Assembly (NCBI GenBank): GCA_016841005.1
Contig: JAEORG010000360.1
Span: forward strand, 1-7,585
DNA from: Candidatus Thorarchaeota archaeon
GTDB taxonomy: Archaea; Asgardarchaeota; Thorarchaeia; Thorarchaeales; Thorarchaeaceae
Direction of reading: 5' to 3'
DNA length: 7,585 nt
A program made the position numbers and the translations under genes. Shown here piece by piece: positions 1 through 6,634 of this stretch. Under the pieces are notes generated by a model that saw nothing but the letters and a program-made list of their open reading frames with translations, was not told where the DNA came from and made no database searches. How positions within the stretch are numbered: position 1 is the stretch's first letter; each line of letters starts with the position of its first letter.

Positions 1-3000
1 CTTGCACATCCAACTCTTCAACCTCTCGATTTTGTTGACATGATTCGTGCATTGGTAAATGAACTATGCCGTCAGTGTTTCATCTGCTCAGTTCCTAATC
101 GAGATGCAGTGGTCTACATTAATCTACTAATATTCCAGCTGCGTCCTTTTCTAGATCACATCTACACTGGACAAAAAACAGGATCTGGTACCAAGATAGG
201 TACAGCTGATTTCATCCGTTGTAGTTCAAATATACTTGATAAAATACTCCGACACATCCAAGTCGAATACGGCAACAGAAATGGTCGTCCCCAGCGAGTT
301 ACTCATCGAATAAGTATGGAAGAGCAACTTCCAAGGAACAGGTTAACACTAGATGATATCAAACCATCACAAGAATCTCTTGACACCTATAATTATTTGA
401 AAACCCTGTACAGGAAATTCATAGACCAGAGGGATTTCAACAAACTTGCTCAATCCGTTTTAAGGAATGCAGCATCAAGAGGTAACAGCTTGCATAGAAG
501 GGTTTCTTGGGGCTTTATCCAACCGACAACGAATAGGACAGTTGCTCTTGGAGGAGACTATTACGCAGATAACAAGAGCGGCTATCTTGTTGCTGCAAAT
601 GTTCCTGTTCTCTCGGGTTATGGACGAGCTGACTTTGTTCTATATGTCAGACAAAGCTTCGTAACAGCAACTGAAGATGAACAAACGATAGGTCTATGGC
701 GTCCCGTAATGGTTGTTGACATAAAATCAAAGAACGCCTATGATTGTGGATTTGTGGGCACTCGGTTGAATGGCACAAAGAGAATAGTATCAGAAATATC
801 CGCCAGAAAGAGAGGAATAACTGATCTAGAGTGGGAGCAGATTATTCTAAACTGCCCCTCGTTATCTGAGAGAGCTCAAGTTGAATTCTATGGAAAGGGA
901 TTGATAGCAGATTACCAGAAGTTAACAAATGATGAATCAAAATCCAGTTCAATCATTATATCAGGAATTCTTCTAATTGACGAGTCTATCTCTCCTTCTG
1001 TCATTAGAAACAATATTCCAGCTATTATGGTTTCATCCTACGAACGAATTCAAGATGAACTTCTAACAAGTTCTAAAGAACATCCTGATAAAAAGAAGGT
1101 CTGTCAAAAGAATGTATTCAGGATTAATTCCAATAAAGATGAGGAACAGCATATAGCACTCGTAACACTTCCTTTTGAAGTAGCAGCGGAAATTGATACT
1201 CATCAGGTTATGCCATTTCCAAGCGAAATTGGTAAACTACATGAATCGAATCCATTTAGGTGTCGAATTGAGGACAACCGTAACTTTGTTCTTTATGTTT
1301 CAGCTGGGGGTCGTGGAGCTGGCGAAATTGCATCATGGATTGCAAGATATTGGCACGGTATCGACTATGCTCGTTTACTAGCGAAGCATGAAAAGAGGAC
1401 AAAAATACTCTGGCTTGATTTGGCTGGTGAGTTCTCTAATCAACAGATTCTGAATTCATTCATTCGCAGATATCCTCCTGCAGAGTATGCCTCGGAATAC
1501 ATATCATTGAGCTGGAAAAATGACAAGAATCGACGAAGATATCTCCGTGAGTTTGTGAACTCCAAAGATGTCGACATTCATGATTTATCTTTTAGAATTC
1601 TAGCCTCCCTCTTTGAGGGAAAAAGGCCAATATCACTGGATGAACTTGCTGATTTAGTGTCAAATTATGACATGTTCGTTGTAAGTGGTATGGATACACT
1701 CTGGAGGTTGACTCCTCATAGACTACATGGTCTATTGACCGATTTATGTGTTAAACTGGCAAGAGCTACAAACATTTCGAATACAACAACTCTCTGGTTT
1801 GATAATGCAATACCAATTCCAGAAACATCTCAAATCTACAAATCACATCGCTACTCTCCGTTTCCATATGATTCTCCTCTACAAGTGAGTCTTGATAAAA
1901 TCGTAATGAATCTTCCAGTCCCACCAACACCGGGGATAAGCGAGTCAACTTTTGCTGATGAAATGAGACAAATAATCGAACTTACGCCTGGCAAAATCCA
2001 TGAGCCCAATTATTTTGAGATATTGCCCCTGCGAGGATGGTCAGGACTATTCAGATCAGAAATTAGAATAGAAGCGGGTCCCAAGAGATATTTCAGGAAT
2101 AGCTCTGCATCTTCTTCTCCAGAGCCTGTAGAAAAACTAACAGGATCTTATGACCCTATTGCTTGCTTTGACCTCATATCTTCTAGTATCAAGCGTGGTC
2201 TAGAAGGTCAGGAATTTCACAAAGACATAATGTGTATTCCCATCGTAAAAGAGGACTTGAAAAATGCCAATCGAACATCTGGATACAAGGGTGTTCTTTC
2301 TAGAATTCAACTCCACGATAATCTTTGCAATCCGCTTTTTGTCAGTAGAATTGCTAGGAAGAGAAATCAAAAATATCATGATATAAAATCAATCAATTCA
2401 CGTCGCAAGTACTGGACTCCCAGATTGCAGTGTAAACCTCTTGAATCAGTTAATCTACCACCATACGAATCTCAACTCACAATATCAGACTTGGATTTCA
2501 ATGAAGCCGCTCATGTTGAAATTGAAAGAATCCTAGGAGTAGTTGGTGTTCTAAGTCGTGTGTCAAAATCATCTTTTCCAGATCTCAAGGGCTTTCTGAA
2601 AAGCACTATTTCCAAGATTAACCAACTGCAACTGGAAACAGATGGATCCGATGTTGCAATCATCCAGAAACTTGCATCATTCTTCAATAGAATAGATTAC
2701 TCGCAATCAGTATCAAGGAAGCTGGCTTTTCACAGAACAAATCTGTATTCTTGGAATCTACCTTACGATCTCAATGTCGCTCTAAGGGAGGTCCAAGAAC
2801 GCAATCGTGACACTCTGCTGCAGTTTGGTAATTACTTCATTATAATTTTCGCGGCTTTGCAAGAATTTACTGGGGAATTCGCACTTGACAGACTTCAACA
2901 GCTCTGGGATTCTATAAGACCTTGGGTACTTCTTCAGATAGGTGCATATCAGGTTGAGAACTTGCCTCCACTTTCCAAGTTTGATATGAAAAACATATTC

Positions 3001-3828
3001 AGCCAGCTTCTCGAGAAGACAGACAGCATTTCCAAAGCTCCAGAACCCGCAGTCCCTGTTATTGATGAAATCAGGTACGGAATCACAGTTGATTCGCATA
3101 CGCACGAGGAAAATGAGGAACCGTTATTCAGATGGTATGTCTTTGAAAAAGAATTGTACAGCGACGATTTCATTTCGGGATGCTTGGTTGAGAAATCTGG
3201 CACTACAGTGATTCCGCTTGATGAACAAGCTGAAACAGCCAAACTGTGTACATCGCGCTCCATAATTCGCCCGATTCTGCTATGTAGTATGTACGGCATA
3301 CAATCGCTCTATATTGGTGGCGAGGAAGATGAGTATTCAAATTCATATGATGTGGATTATCAGAAAGTTACGTGGCAACCTAAAGGGCATTTTCGATATG
3401 GAACTCGTCATGTCGGTGCTTTGGCGCGGTTGAAATGGCTGAGTACTAGTTATTATGCACAGTTTCCGAATCTAGAAGCCGAAAGACTTCCACCAAGGCA
3501 ATCTGACATAGTTCAGAAAATGATTGACCACATAGAAAAAGTAGCTGCGAGATTGAAAGATGTCTATCGAGTCACATGTGAACTTGAGGGTACTCCAGAA
3601 AAAGGAATTATCAAGTTTAAGGAATCAGATGGGCTTCATATTGGAGAATTGAATTTCTATGGCACTCACCGCGCTACTGAGATTCTAAGAAGCCCATATG
3701 ATATAGGAGTTCCTTTGGGACTGAATAATAGAATGCTAACTTGGCATCCAGTGAGGGATGTATCATACTCAAAGGATTCAGTAAAAATCCGTGATACAGT
3801 TGTGAAATATATCGACAGCCGCGAATGA
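1..3828 (+). CDS. Large PD-(D/E)XK nuclease-like protein with a degenerate P-loop region, 5' partial
   Basis: The reading frame is open from base 1; the 13 codons before the first ATG (position 40) contain no stop and no start codon, and no ribosome site precedes that ATG, so the true start probably lies outside the window. Counting from the ATG the product has 1262 residues. Residues about 150-330 look like a PD-(D/E)XK nuclease: GRADFVL gives Asp198 and VVDIKSK gives Asp227-x-Lys229, followed by GILLID. Residues about 415-590 resemble a RecA/KaiC-type P-loop domain: a Walker A-like AGGRGAGE (422-429), strand ILWLD (456-460), FVVSGMD (546-552) and TTTLWFD (582-588). The Walker A Lys-Thr is Glu-Ile and the Walker B Asp is Ser, so ATP hydrolysis is doubtful. 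The remaining 670 residues, including PLRGWSG near 663, match nothing I recognise. The frame has no internal stop or frameshift. A role in cleaving foreign DNA is inferred from the motif and neighbours only. Confidence 0.85.
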   Translation, partial: LAHPTLQPLDFVDMIRALVNELCRQCFICSVPNRDAVVYINLLIFQLRPFLDHIYTGQKTGSGTKIGTADFIRCSSNILDKILRHIQVEYGNRNGRPQRVTHRISMEEQLPRNRLTLDDIKPSQESLDTYNYLKTLYRKFIDQRDFNKLAQSVLRNAASRGNSLHRRVSWGFIQPTTNRTVALGGDYYADNKSGYLVAANVPVLSGYGRADFVLYVRQSFVTATEDEQTIGLWRPVMVVDIKSKNAYDCGFVGTRLNGTKRIVSEISARKRGITDLEWEQIILNCPSLSERAQVEFYGKGLIADYQKLTNDESKSSSIIISGILLIDESISPSVIRNNIPAIMVSSYERIQDELLTSSKEHPDKKKVCQKNVFRINSNKDEEQHIALVTLPFEVAAEIDTHQVMPFPSEIGKLHESNPFRCRIEDNRNFVLYVSAGGRGAGEIASWIARYWHGIDYARLLAKHEKRTKILWLDLAGEFSNQQILNSFIRRYPPAEYASEYISLSWKNDKNRRRYLREFVNSKDVDIHDLSFRILASLFEGKRPISLDELADLVSNYDMFVVSGMDTLWRLTPHRLHGLLTDLCVKLARATNISNTTTLWFDNAIPIPETSQIYKSHRYSPFPYDSPLQVSLDKIVMNLPVPPTPGISESTFADEMRQIIELTPGKIHEPNYFEILPLRGWSGLFRSEIRIEAGPKRYFRNSSASSSPEPVEKLTGSYDPIACFDLISSSIKRGLEGQEFHKDIMCIPIVKEDLKNANRTSGYKGVLSRIQLHDNLCNPLFVSRIARKRNQKYHDIKSINSRRKYWTPRLQCKPLESVNLPPYESQLTISDLDFNEAAHVEIERILGVVGVLSRVSKSSFPDLKGFLKSTISKINQLQLETDGSDVAIIQKLASFFNRIDYSQSVSRKLAFHRTNLYSWNLPYDLNVALREVQERNRDTLLQFGNYFIIIFAALQEFTGEFALDRLQQLWDSIRPWVLLQIGAYQVENLPPLSKFDMKNIFSQLLEKTDSISKAPEPAVPVIDEIRYGITVDSHTHEENEEPLFRWYVFEKELYSDDFISGCLVEKSGTTVIPLDEQAETAKLCTSRSIIRPILLCSMYGIQSLYIGGEEDEYSNSYDVDYQKVTWQPKGHFRYGTRHVGALARLKWLSTSYYAQFPNLEAERLPPRQSDIVQKMIDHIEKVAARLKDVYRVTCELEGTPEKGIIKFKESDGLHIGELNFYGTHRATEILRSPYDIGVPLGLNNRMLTWHPVRDVSYSKDSVKIRDTVVKYIDSRE

Positions 3829-3833
3829 AGAGA

Positions 3834-3956
3834 TGGTGCCGAGAATGGGATTCGAACCCATGTACTCCTACGAGAGTGGATTTCCCATGGGAGTCAAGCC
3901 ATCGACTTGAAATGATCTTGAGTCCACCGCCGTTGGCCGGGCTTGGCTATCTCGGC
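3834..3956 (-). tRNA. tRNA-Leu(CAA) with a 35-nt intron and encoded CCA
   Basis: Read on the minus strand the gene folds as a class II tRNA. The acceptor stem GCCGAGA pairs with TCTCGGC, the D stem GCC with GGC, the anticodon stem GTGGA with TCCAC, and the T stem ATGGG with CCCAT around TTCGAAT. The variable arm is long (CTC/GAG around GTAG), as expected for Leu. After splicing the anticodon loop is CTCAAGA with anticodon CAA (plus-strand 3918-3920), which decodes UUG. A73 is at 3837 and CCA is encoded at 3834-3836. All stems pair, so the gene should be functional. It is convergent with the large upstream gene, whose stop codon ends only 5 bp from the CCA. A close, decayed copy lies at 5026-5131. 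Confidence 0.96.
3882..3916 (-). other. tRNA-Leu intron (position 37/38)
   Basis: Removing these 35 nt restores a 7-nt anticodon loop and a 5-bp anticodon stem. Because ATC occurs at both boundaries, the exact cut can slide by up to three bases; 37/38 is the canonical archaeal site. A plausible splicing motif pairs CUCA (tRNA positions 32-35) with UGGG near the intron 3' end, leaving bulges AG^A and AA^A on either side, which resembles a bulge-helix-bulge. The outer helix is poor, while an internal hairpin UCAAG/CUUGA forms. An alternative pairing of AUUUC with GAAAU could compete. This indicates processing by the archaeal tRNA splicing endonuclease, probably at a relaxed motif. Confidence 0.85.
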
Positions 3957-3978
3957 TGAAGCTGTTTTTGAATGAATC

Positions 3979-3986
3979 ATTTAAAG
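3979..3986 (-). promoter_or_regulatory. TATA box of tRNA-Leu, possibly shared with the divergent gene
   Basis: The minus-strand sequence CTTTAAAT contains TTTAAA at 3980-3985, centred about 26.5 bp upstream of the tRNA 5' end at 3956. This is the standard archaeal TATA spacing for a transcript starting at or next to the mature tRNA end. TTTAAA is its own reverse complement. Used in the other direction it would predict a start near 4009, just before the GAGGG sequence ahead of a TTG codon in the plus-strand gene. The tRNA use is well supported; the bidirectional use is a hypothesis. Confidence 0.6.
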
Positions 3987-3990
3987 GCAT

Positions 3991-5022
3991 TTGGGTGAAT
4001 TGTCATTAGATTCATTGAGGGTTGATAGTTTGGTAGATAGAAAAGCAAAGAAAGAGATGGAAAAACGTCTTTTGAAATTGAAAGAAGGTACAGATGCAAT
4101 AATAGAGCAACCTATTCATTTTACTGATTTCTTCTATTCGGAAGAAGGAAAGACTCTGGGACGAAGTATCGCTGAGTTGACTGATTTCTCCATGAAGACT
4201 GCCATTCTTTCTTTTCCTTTTGATAATTTGATGTTAAAACTAAAGGATAGCCTCCACTCAGATAAAGCTGAGGAAGAGATTCAGAAAATTGTCGATCCAA
4301 CAATGTCAGAAAGATATCGCGTCTTTCTATCTGACGTTCTTCTTCAATACACTGATTTGCTCGAAAAGGAAGATATCAAACCACCTTTTTCAATGAAAGA
4401 TATGGGACGTTTTCTGGTTTTGCATGTTCTCTCATTGTACTCGTATCTTGATGTTTATGCTGATAGTATTCTGAATAAGCTAATGGAGAACAAGAAACTC
4501 CTGGCGCGAATGATAAAAAAGTTAGAATCTGAACAAAACGCAATAATCCGACTTAGGGATCTTCATAGATATTTGGATAGTCAAGAGGATGCGCTCGTTA
4601 GGACGGTTAAAAGAAATTTACCCCGAAACCTTCTAACAAAAATAGATTTCATTGTGATGACAGTTGGAATTGAGAAAGAATTTGCTATATATGACGAGAT
4701 AACAGGTGCATCAATTTATCGAGGATTGCTATCAAAGCTTGTTAATCTTAGAAATATATTCGCCCATGGAGAACCTAGTCCTGATATCTCATCAATGTAT
4801 AATGAATTCAAAGATGCACCCATAAAGGACATCTGGAGAGGCTTCCTTAGAAGTTTGAACATTGATTCTGAGGATCCCTTAACTAGAATCGGATTGCATG
4901 GTATGATGATGGAGGTCCTTGTGGAGCAAGGTCCCTTGTTTTCTGTAATACTTACTACTATGATTATCGCACTAATGTACCCACTTATCGTCGATACAGC
5001 TATTTCAACCATTTTAGAATAG
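3991..5022 (+). CDS. HEPN-like protein with R-N-x3-H motif and hydrophobic C-terminal tail
   Basis: This 343-residue frame (from a TTG at 3991) encodes a mainly helical protein of no family I can name. The C-terminal half looks like a HEPN domain: a helix around residues 138-170 (FLVLHVLSLYSYLDVYADSIL) and a second around 215-260 ending in LRNIFAHG, which gives Arg254-Asn255-x3-His259. That is the catalytic Rx4-6H signature of HEPN RNases. Residues about 315-337 form a hydrophobic stretch (FSVILTTMIIALMYPLIV) that could anchor the C-terminus in a membrane. The start is uncertain. TTG 3991 has only AAAGG three bases away, whereas TTG 4030 follows GAGGG (4017-4021) at good spacing and would give 330 residues; ATG 4057 has no ribosome site. 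The longest frame is given here. The stop abuts the decayed tRNA copy. RNase activity and a defence role are inferred. Confidence 0.82.
   Translation: MGELSLDSLRVDSLVDRKAKKEMEKRLLKLKEGTDAIIEQPIHFTDFFYSEEGKTLGRSIAELTDFSMKTAILSFPFDNLMLKLKDSLHSDKAEEEIQKIVDPTMSERYRVFLSDVLLQYTDLLEKEDIKPPFSMKDMGRFLVLHVLSLYSYLDVYADSILNKLMENKKLLARMIKKLESEQNAIIRLRDLHRYLDSQEDALVRTVKRNLPRNLLTKIDFIVMTVGIEKEFAIYDEITGASIYRGLLSKLVNLRNIFAHGEPSPDISSMYNEFKDAPIKDIWRGFLRSLNIDSEDPLTRIGLHGMMMEVLVEQGPLFSVILTTMIIALMYPLIVDTAISTILE
4017..4021 (+). promoter_or_regulatory. Ribosome binding site favouring a TTG start at 4030
   Basis: GAGGG followed by TTGAT resembles the archaeal anti-16S complement GAGGTGAT and lies 8 nt before the in-frame TTG at 4030. 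It is the best ribosome-site match among candidate starts of the HEPN-like gene. With the TTTAAA box at 3980-3985 it would give a leader of about 20 nt. If used, the first 13 residues of the longer frame are not translated. Confidence 0.45.
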
Positions 5023-5025
5023 AAC

Positions 5026-5131
5026 TGCTTAGAATCCATGAATTCTTACGAGAGTGAACGTTTCTTCCGAGTCAAGCTAGTGGTCTGTAGTCTAGACTTT
5101 GTCGTTTTTAGCTGGATAGGTCTATCTTGGC
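5026..5131 (-). pseudogene. Decayed tRNA-Leu copy that retains intron sequence
   Basis: On the minus strand this stretch aligns along its whole length with the intact tRNA-Leu at 3837-3956. The first ten bases match at nine (GCCAAGATAG versus GCCGAGATAG). The next 30 align without a gap at 14 positions. GCTTGACTC from the intron is identical. A 27-base block covering the anticodon 3' stem, variable arm and start of the T arm matches at 22 positions. The 3' end fits ATTCTAAGCA versus ATTCTCGGCA if about 11 nt of the T arm is deleted. Most mismatches in the conserved blocks are G-to-A or C-to-T. Acceptor, D, anticodon and T stems no longer pair and no CCA follows, so a normal tRNA is unlikely. 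The aligned anticodon reads CTA (5093-5095). Because intron sequence is shared, the copy arose by DNA duplication, not from a spliced tRNA. Confidence 0.75.
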
Positions 5132-5169
5132 TCATGACAGAATATAGCGTATGAAATTCATAAAACCGT

Positions 5170-5208
5170 ATTAATATTGCAAACTAATATCTTAATTCGA
5201 TTAATATT
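5170..5208 (+). promoter_or_regulatory. AT-rich promoter region with two ATTAATATT repeats 30 bp apart
   Basis: ATTAATATT occurs at 5170-5178 and again at 5200-5208, exactly 30 bp or about three helical turns apart, in the AT-rich gap before the ApeA-like gene. The first copy could act as the TATA box, with transcription starting about 26 bp downstream near 5201 and a leader of about 37 nt. The second copy would then cover the start site, where a bound regulator could block it. Both roles are inferred from spacing. Confidence 0.4.
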
Positions 5209-5221
5209 CCGTTTGTGAATA

Positions 5222-5230
5222 AGGTGGGAG
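5222..5230 (+). promoter_or_regulatory. Ribosome binding site of the ApeA-like gene
   Basis: AGGTGGGAG lies 7 nt before the ATG at 5238 and contains purine-rich matches to the 3' end of archaeal 16S rRNA (AGGTG and GGAG followed by TGAT). It supports ATG 5238 as the start. An overlapping ATG at 5233 reaches a stop after two codons. Confidence 0.6.
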
Positions 5231-5237
5231 TGATGAA

Positions 5238-6569
5238 ATGAAATCGACAAGTGAAATGACTAGGCGAAGAATGAAGCTAACAGTCAAAAACGCGCTTAAA
5301 GCAATCGATAAAATTTCCGAGGAAATCGAAACATATGGAGATTTCACTGATCTCAATGCAATCCCTTTGATTAGAATACTATATGAAGACAAAGAGGGAA
5401 CTCATGTCGCATTACAAGATGAGGAATATGATGTAGGCATTGAAAACAGAATAGATGGCCAATCACTTACCCAAGCATATCACCTCCTGATCAAAGTCCC
5501 CGAATTCAAGGAACTCGAATCTGTTTTTATGACTCGTTTTGGAAACTCACATTTTGAGAAAATCTTGACGTTCCTTGAGATTGCGTTGGAAGGCAATATC
5601 AGTCATGAAGAACTGATTTCACAATTGGCTGAAGAAGTACTAGAAATTCCTGTGGAATGGAAATTTAGTTTGTATGTTCAGGGCCTCATGATAGAGCAGG
5701 ACGAAATAGATGCTGGAACTTTAAAGCTAAGAAAATTGGCATCACAAGATTTTGAAACTGGCGTTTTTACTGTTTCAGATTCCGACTCAGAACCAATTCC
5801 TGTGCATACAGTTGTAGAATGGACAACACAAGGAATACCAAAAGGTCCCAAAGCCAAACTGAAAAGAATAGAAGATGTAGCCAAAGTCCTGACTAGATTG
5901 AGATTGGTAAAGGATGGTTTATTTCGAGTGACTGCCTGGAGAGGAAAGACTCTGGCATTACTAGAAGAAGGTGAAGAACGTGTTGTTCTGGAGTCCCACC
6001 CCTTACTACTTGGAGTGTCTCCTGTAAAAACTATGCCAAAACCTGTCGTTTTTAATAGCGATGACCAAGAAAAATATGCCAGATATCAGAAATCTGTTTT
6101 CAAGCTAATAGAAGGGGGGAAAAGCAATGGAATTGACTTTGCTTTGAAAATGTTGAATGAATCAACATGGAAACCCATTGAAGAAGCGTTACTTTTCTGT
6201 ACTATCGGTCTAGAATCTCTTTTCCTAGTCAATGAGCAGGAACTTAGGCAGAAATTAGCGACTAGAGTTGCAGTATTATTGCAGAATGTGGGAGAGAATA
6301 TCGAGTCTACATACGATGATGTTTGGACCGCATATGGACTGCGGAATCGATTTGTACATGGGAGCCTGTTGAAGAGGGAATTTGATGAACATGAAGATGC
6401 TCTTTTATACAAAATCGCAGTCTATCTCAGAAAATCAATTGTACTAATGGCACAACTAGCGACTACGAAAAGGAAGCACAGTGAGTTAATCGCGACACTT
6501 GATAGAGCACTAATTAGCAGCGAAGCAGAAAGAAAGCTCCGCATGCTTGCGAAATCAATCATTATTTGA
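5238..6569 (+). CDS. ApeA-like protein with C-terminal HEPN domain, putative RNase
   Basis: The 443-residue product starts at an ATG with a good ribosome site. Residues 1-135 are charged and mostly helical. Residues about 138-270 look beta-rich (WKFSLYVQGLMI, LKLRKL, VHTVVEW, LFRVTAWRGKTLALLEEG), like the N-terminal regions that precede Apea-type HEPN domains. Residues about 313-415 form a convincing HEPN domain: the helix EEALLFCTIGLESLFL, then ELRQKLATRVAVLL, then YGLRNRFVHG with Arg369-Asn370-x3-His374, the Rx4-6H catalytic motif. The order helix with GLE, E-L-R-x-K-L-A-x-R and R-N-x3-H-G is typical of the Apea-like HEPN family. Members such as ApeA act in phage defence by abortive infection, probably by RNA cleavage. 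Family placement of the C-terminus is fairly secure; the defence role, the target and the N-terminal assignment are inferred. It is convergent with the following minus-strand gene, 52 bp away. Confidence 0.88.
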   Translation: MKSTSEMTRRRMKLTVKNALKAIDKISEEIETYGDFTDLNAIPLIRILYEDKEGTHVALQDEEYDVGIENRIDGQSLTQAYHLLIKVPEFKELESVFMTRFGNSHFEKILTFLEIALEGNISHEELISQLAEEVLEIPVEWKFSLYVQGLMIEQDEIDAGTLKLRKLASQDFETGVFTVSDSDSEPIPVHTVVEWTTQGIPKGPKAKLKRIEDVAKVLTRLRLVKDGLFRVTAWRGKTLALLEEGEERVVLESHPLLLGVSPVKTMPKPVVFNSDDQEKYARYQKSVFKLIEGGKSNGIDFALKMLNESTWKPIEEALLFCTIGLESLFLVNEQELRQKLATRVAVLLQNVGENIESTYDDVWTAYGLRNRFVHGSLLKREFDEHEDALLYKIAVYLRKSIVLMAQLATTKRKHSELIATLDRALISSEAERKLRMLAKSIII

Positions 6570-6578
6570 ATTATCGTG

Positions 6579-6634
6579 AATAGGCTCACACGGATGTCTG
6601 ATGAGCCGATTCCTGCTGAATTTACCAGCCTATT
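6579..6634. terminator. Inverted repeats between convergent genes, possible bidirectional terminator
   Basis: Two inverted repeats are present in the 52-bp gap and the edge of the minus-strand gene. GGCTCA at 6583-6588 pairs with TGAGCC at 6602-6607 across 13 nt, and AATAGGCT at 6579-6586 pairs with AGCCTATT at 6627-6634. They share bases, so only one can form at a time. Neither is followed by a strong T-run, and archaeal termination depends mainly on T-rich stretches, so the role is doubtful. Confidence 0.25.

Noticed and set aside
40..42. ATG at 40 as the true start of the large protein
   Set aside because: The frame is open through base 1 and nothing resembling a ribosome site or promoter precedes this ATG, so the gene is treated as cut by the window edge.
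2782..3299. Two overlapping minus-strand frames of 107 and 116 codons
   Set aside because: They lie wholly inside the large plus-strand gene, overlap each other, and their products show no recognisable domain; they are shadow frames.
5026..5131. Functional tRNA, for example a suppressor or pyrrolysine tRNA with CUA anticodon
   Set aside because: Acceptor, D, anticodon and T stems do not pair, part of the T arm appears deleted, and the sequence is clearly derived from the adjacent tRNA-Leu.
5230..5236. GTGATGA resembling a C box
   Set aside because: No D box follows at a suitable distance, and the sequence is explained by the ribosome site and start region of the ApeA-like gene.
3991..6569. 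The two plus-strand HEPN genes as a duplicated pair or an antitoxin-toxin pair
   Set aside because: Beyond the short R-N-x3-H-G motif their sequences and lengths differ, and neither looks like a known MNT-type antitoxin partner.
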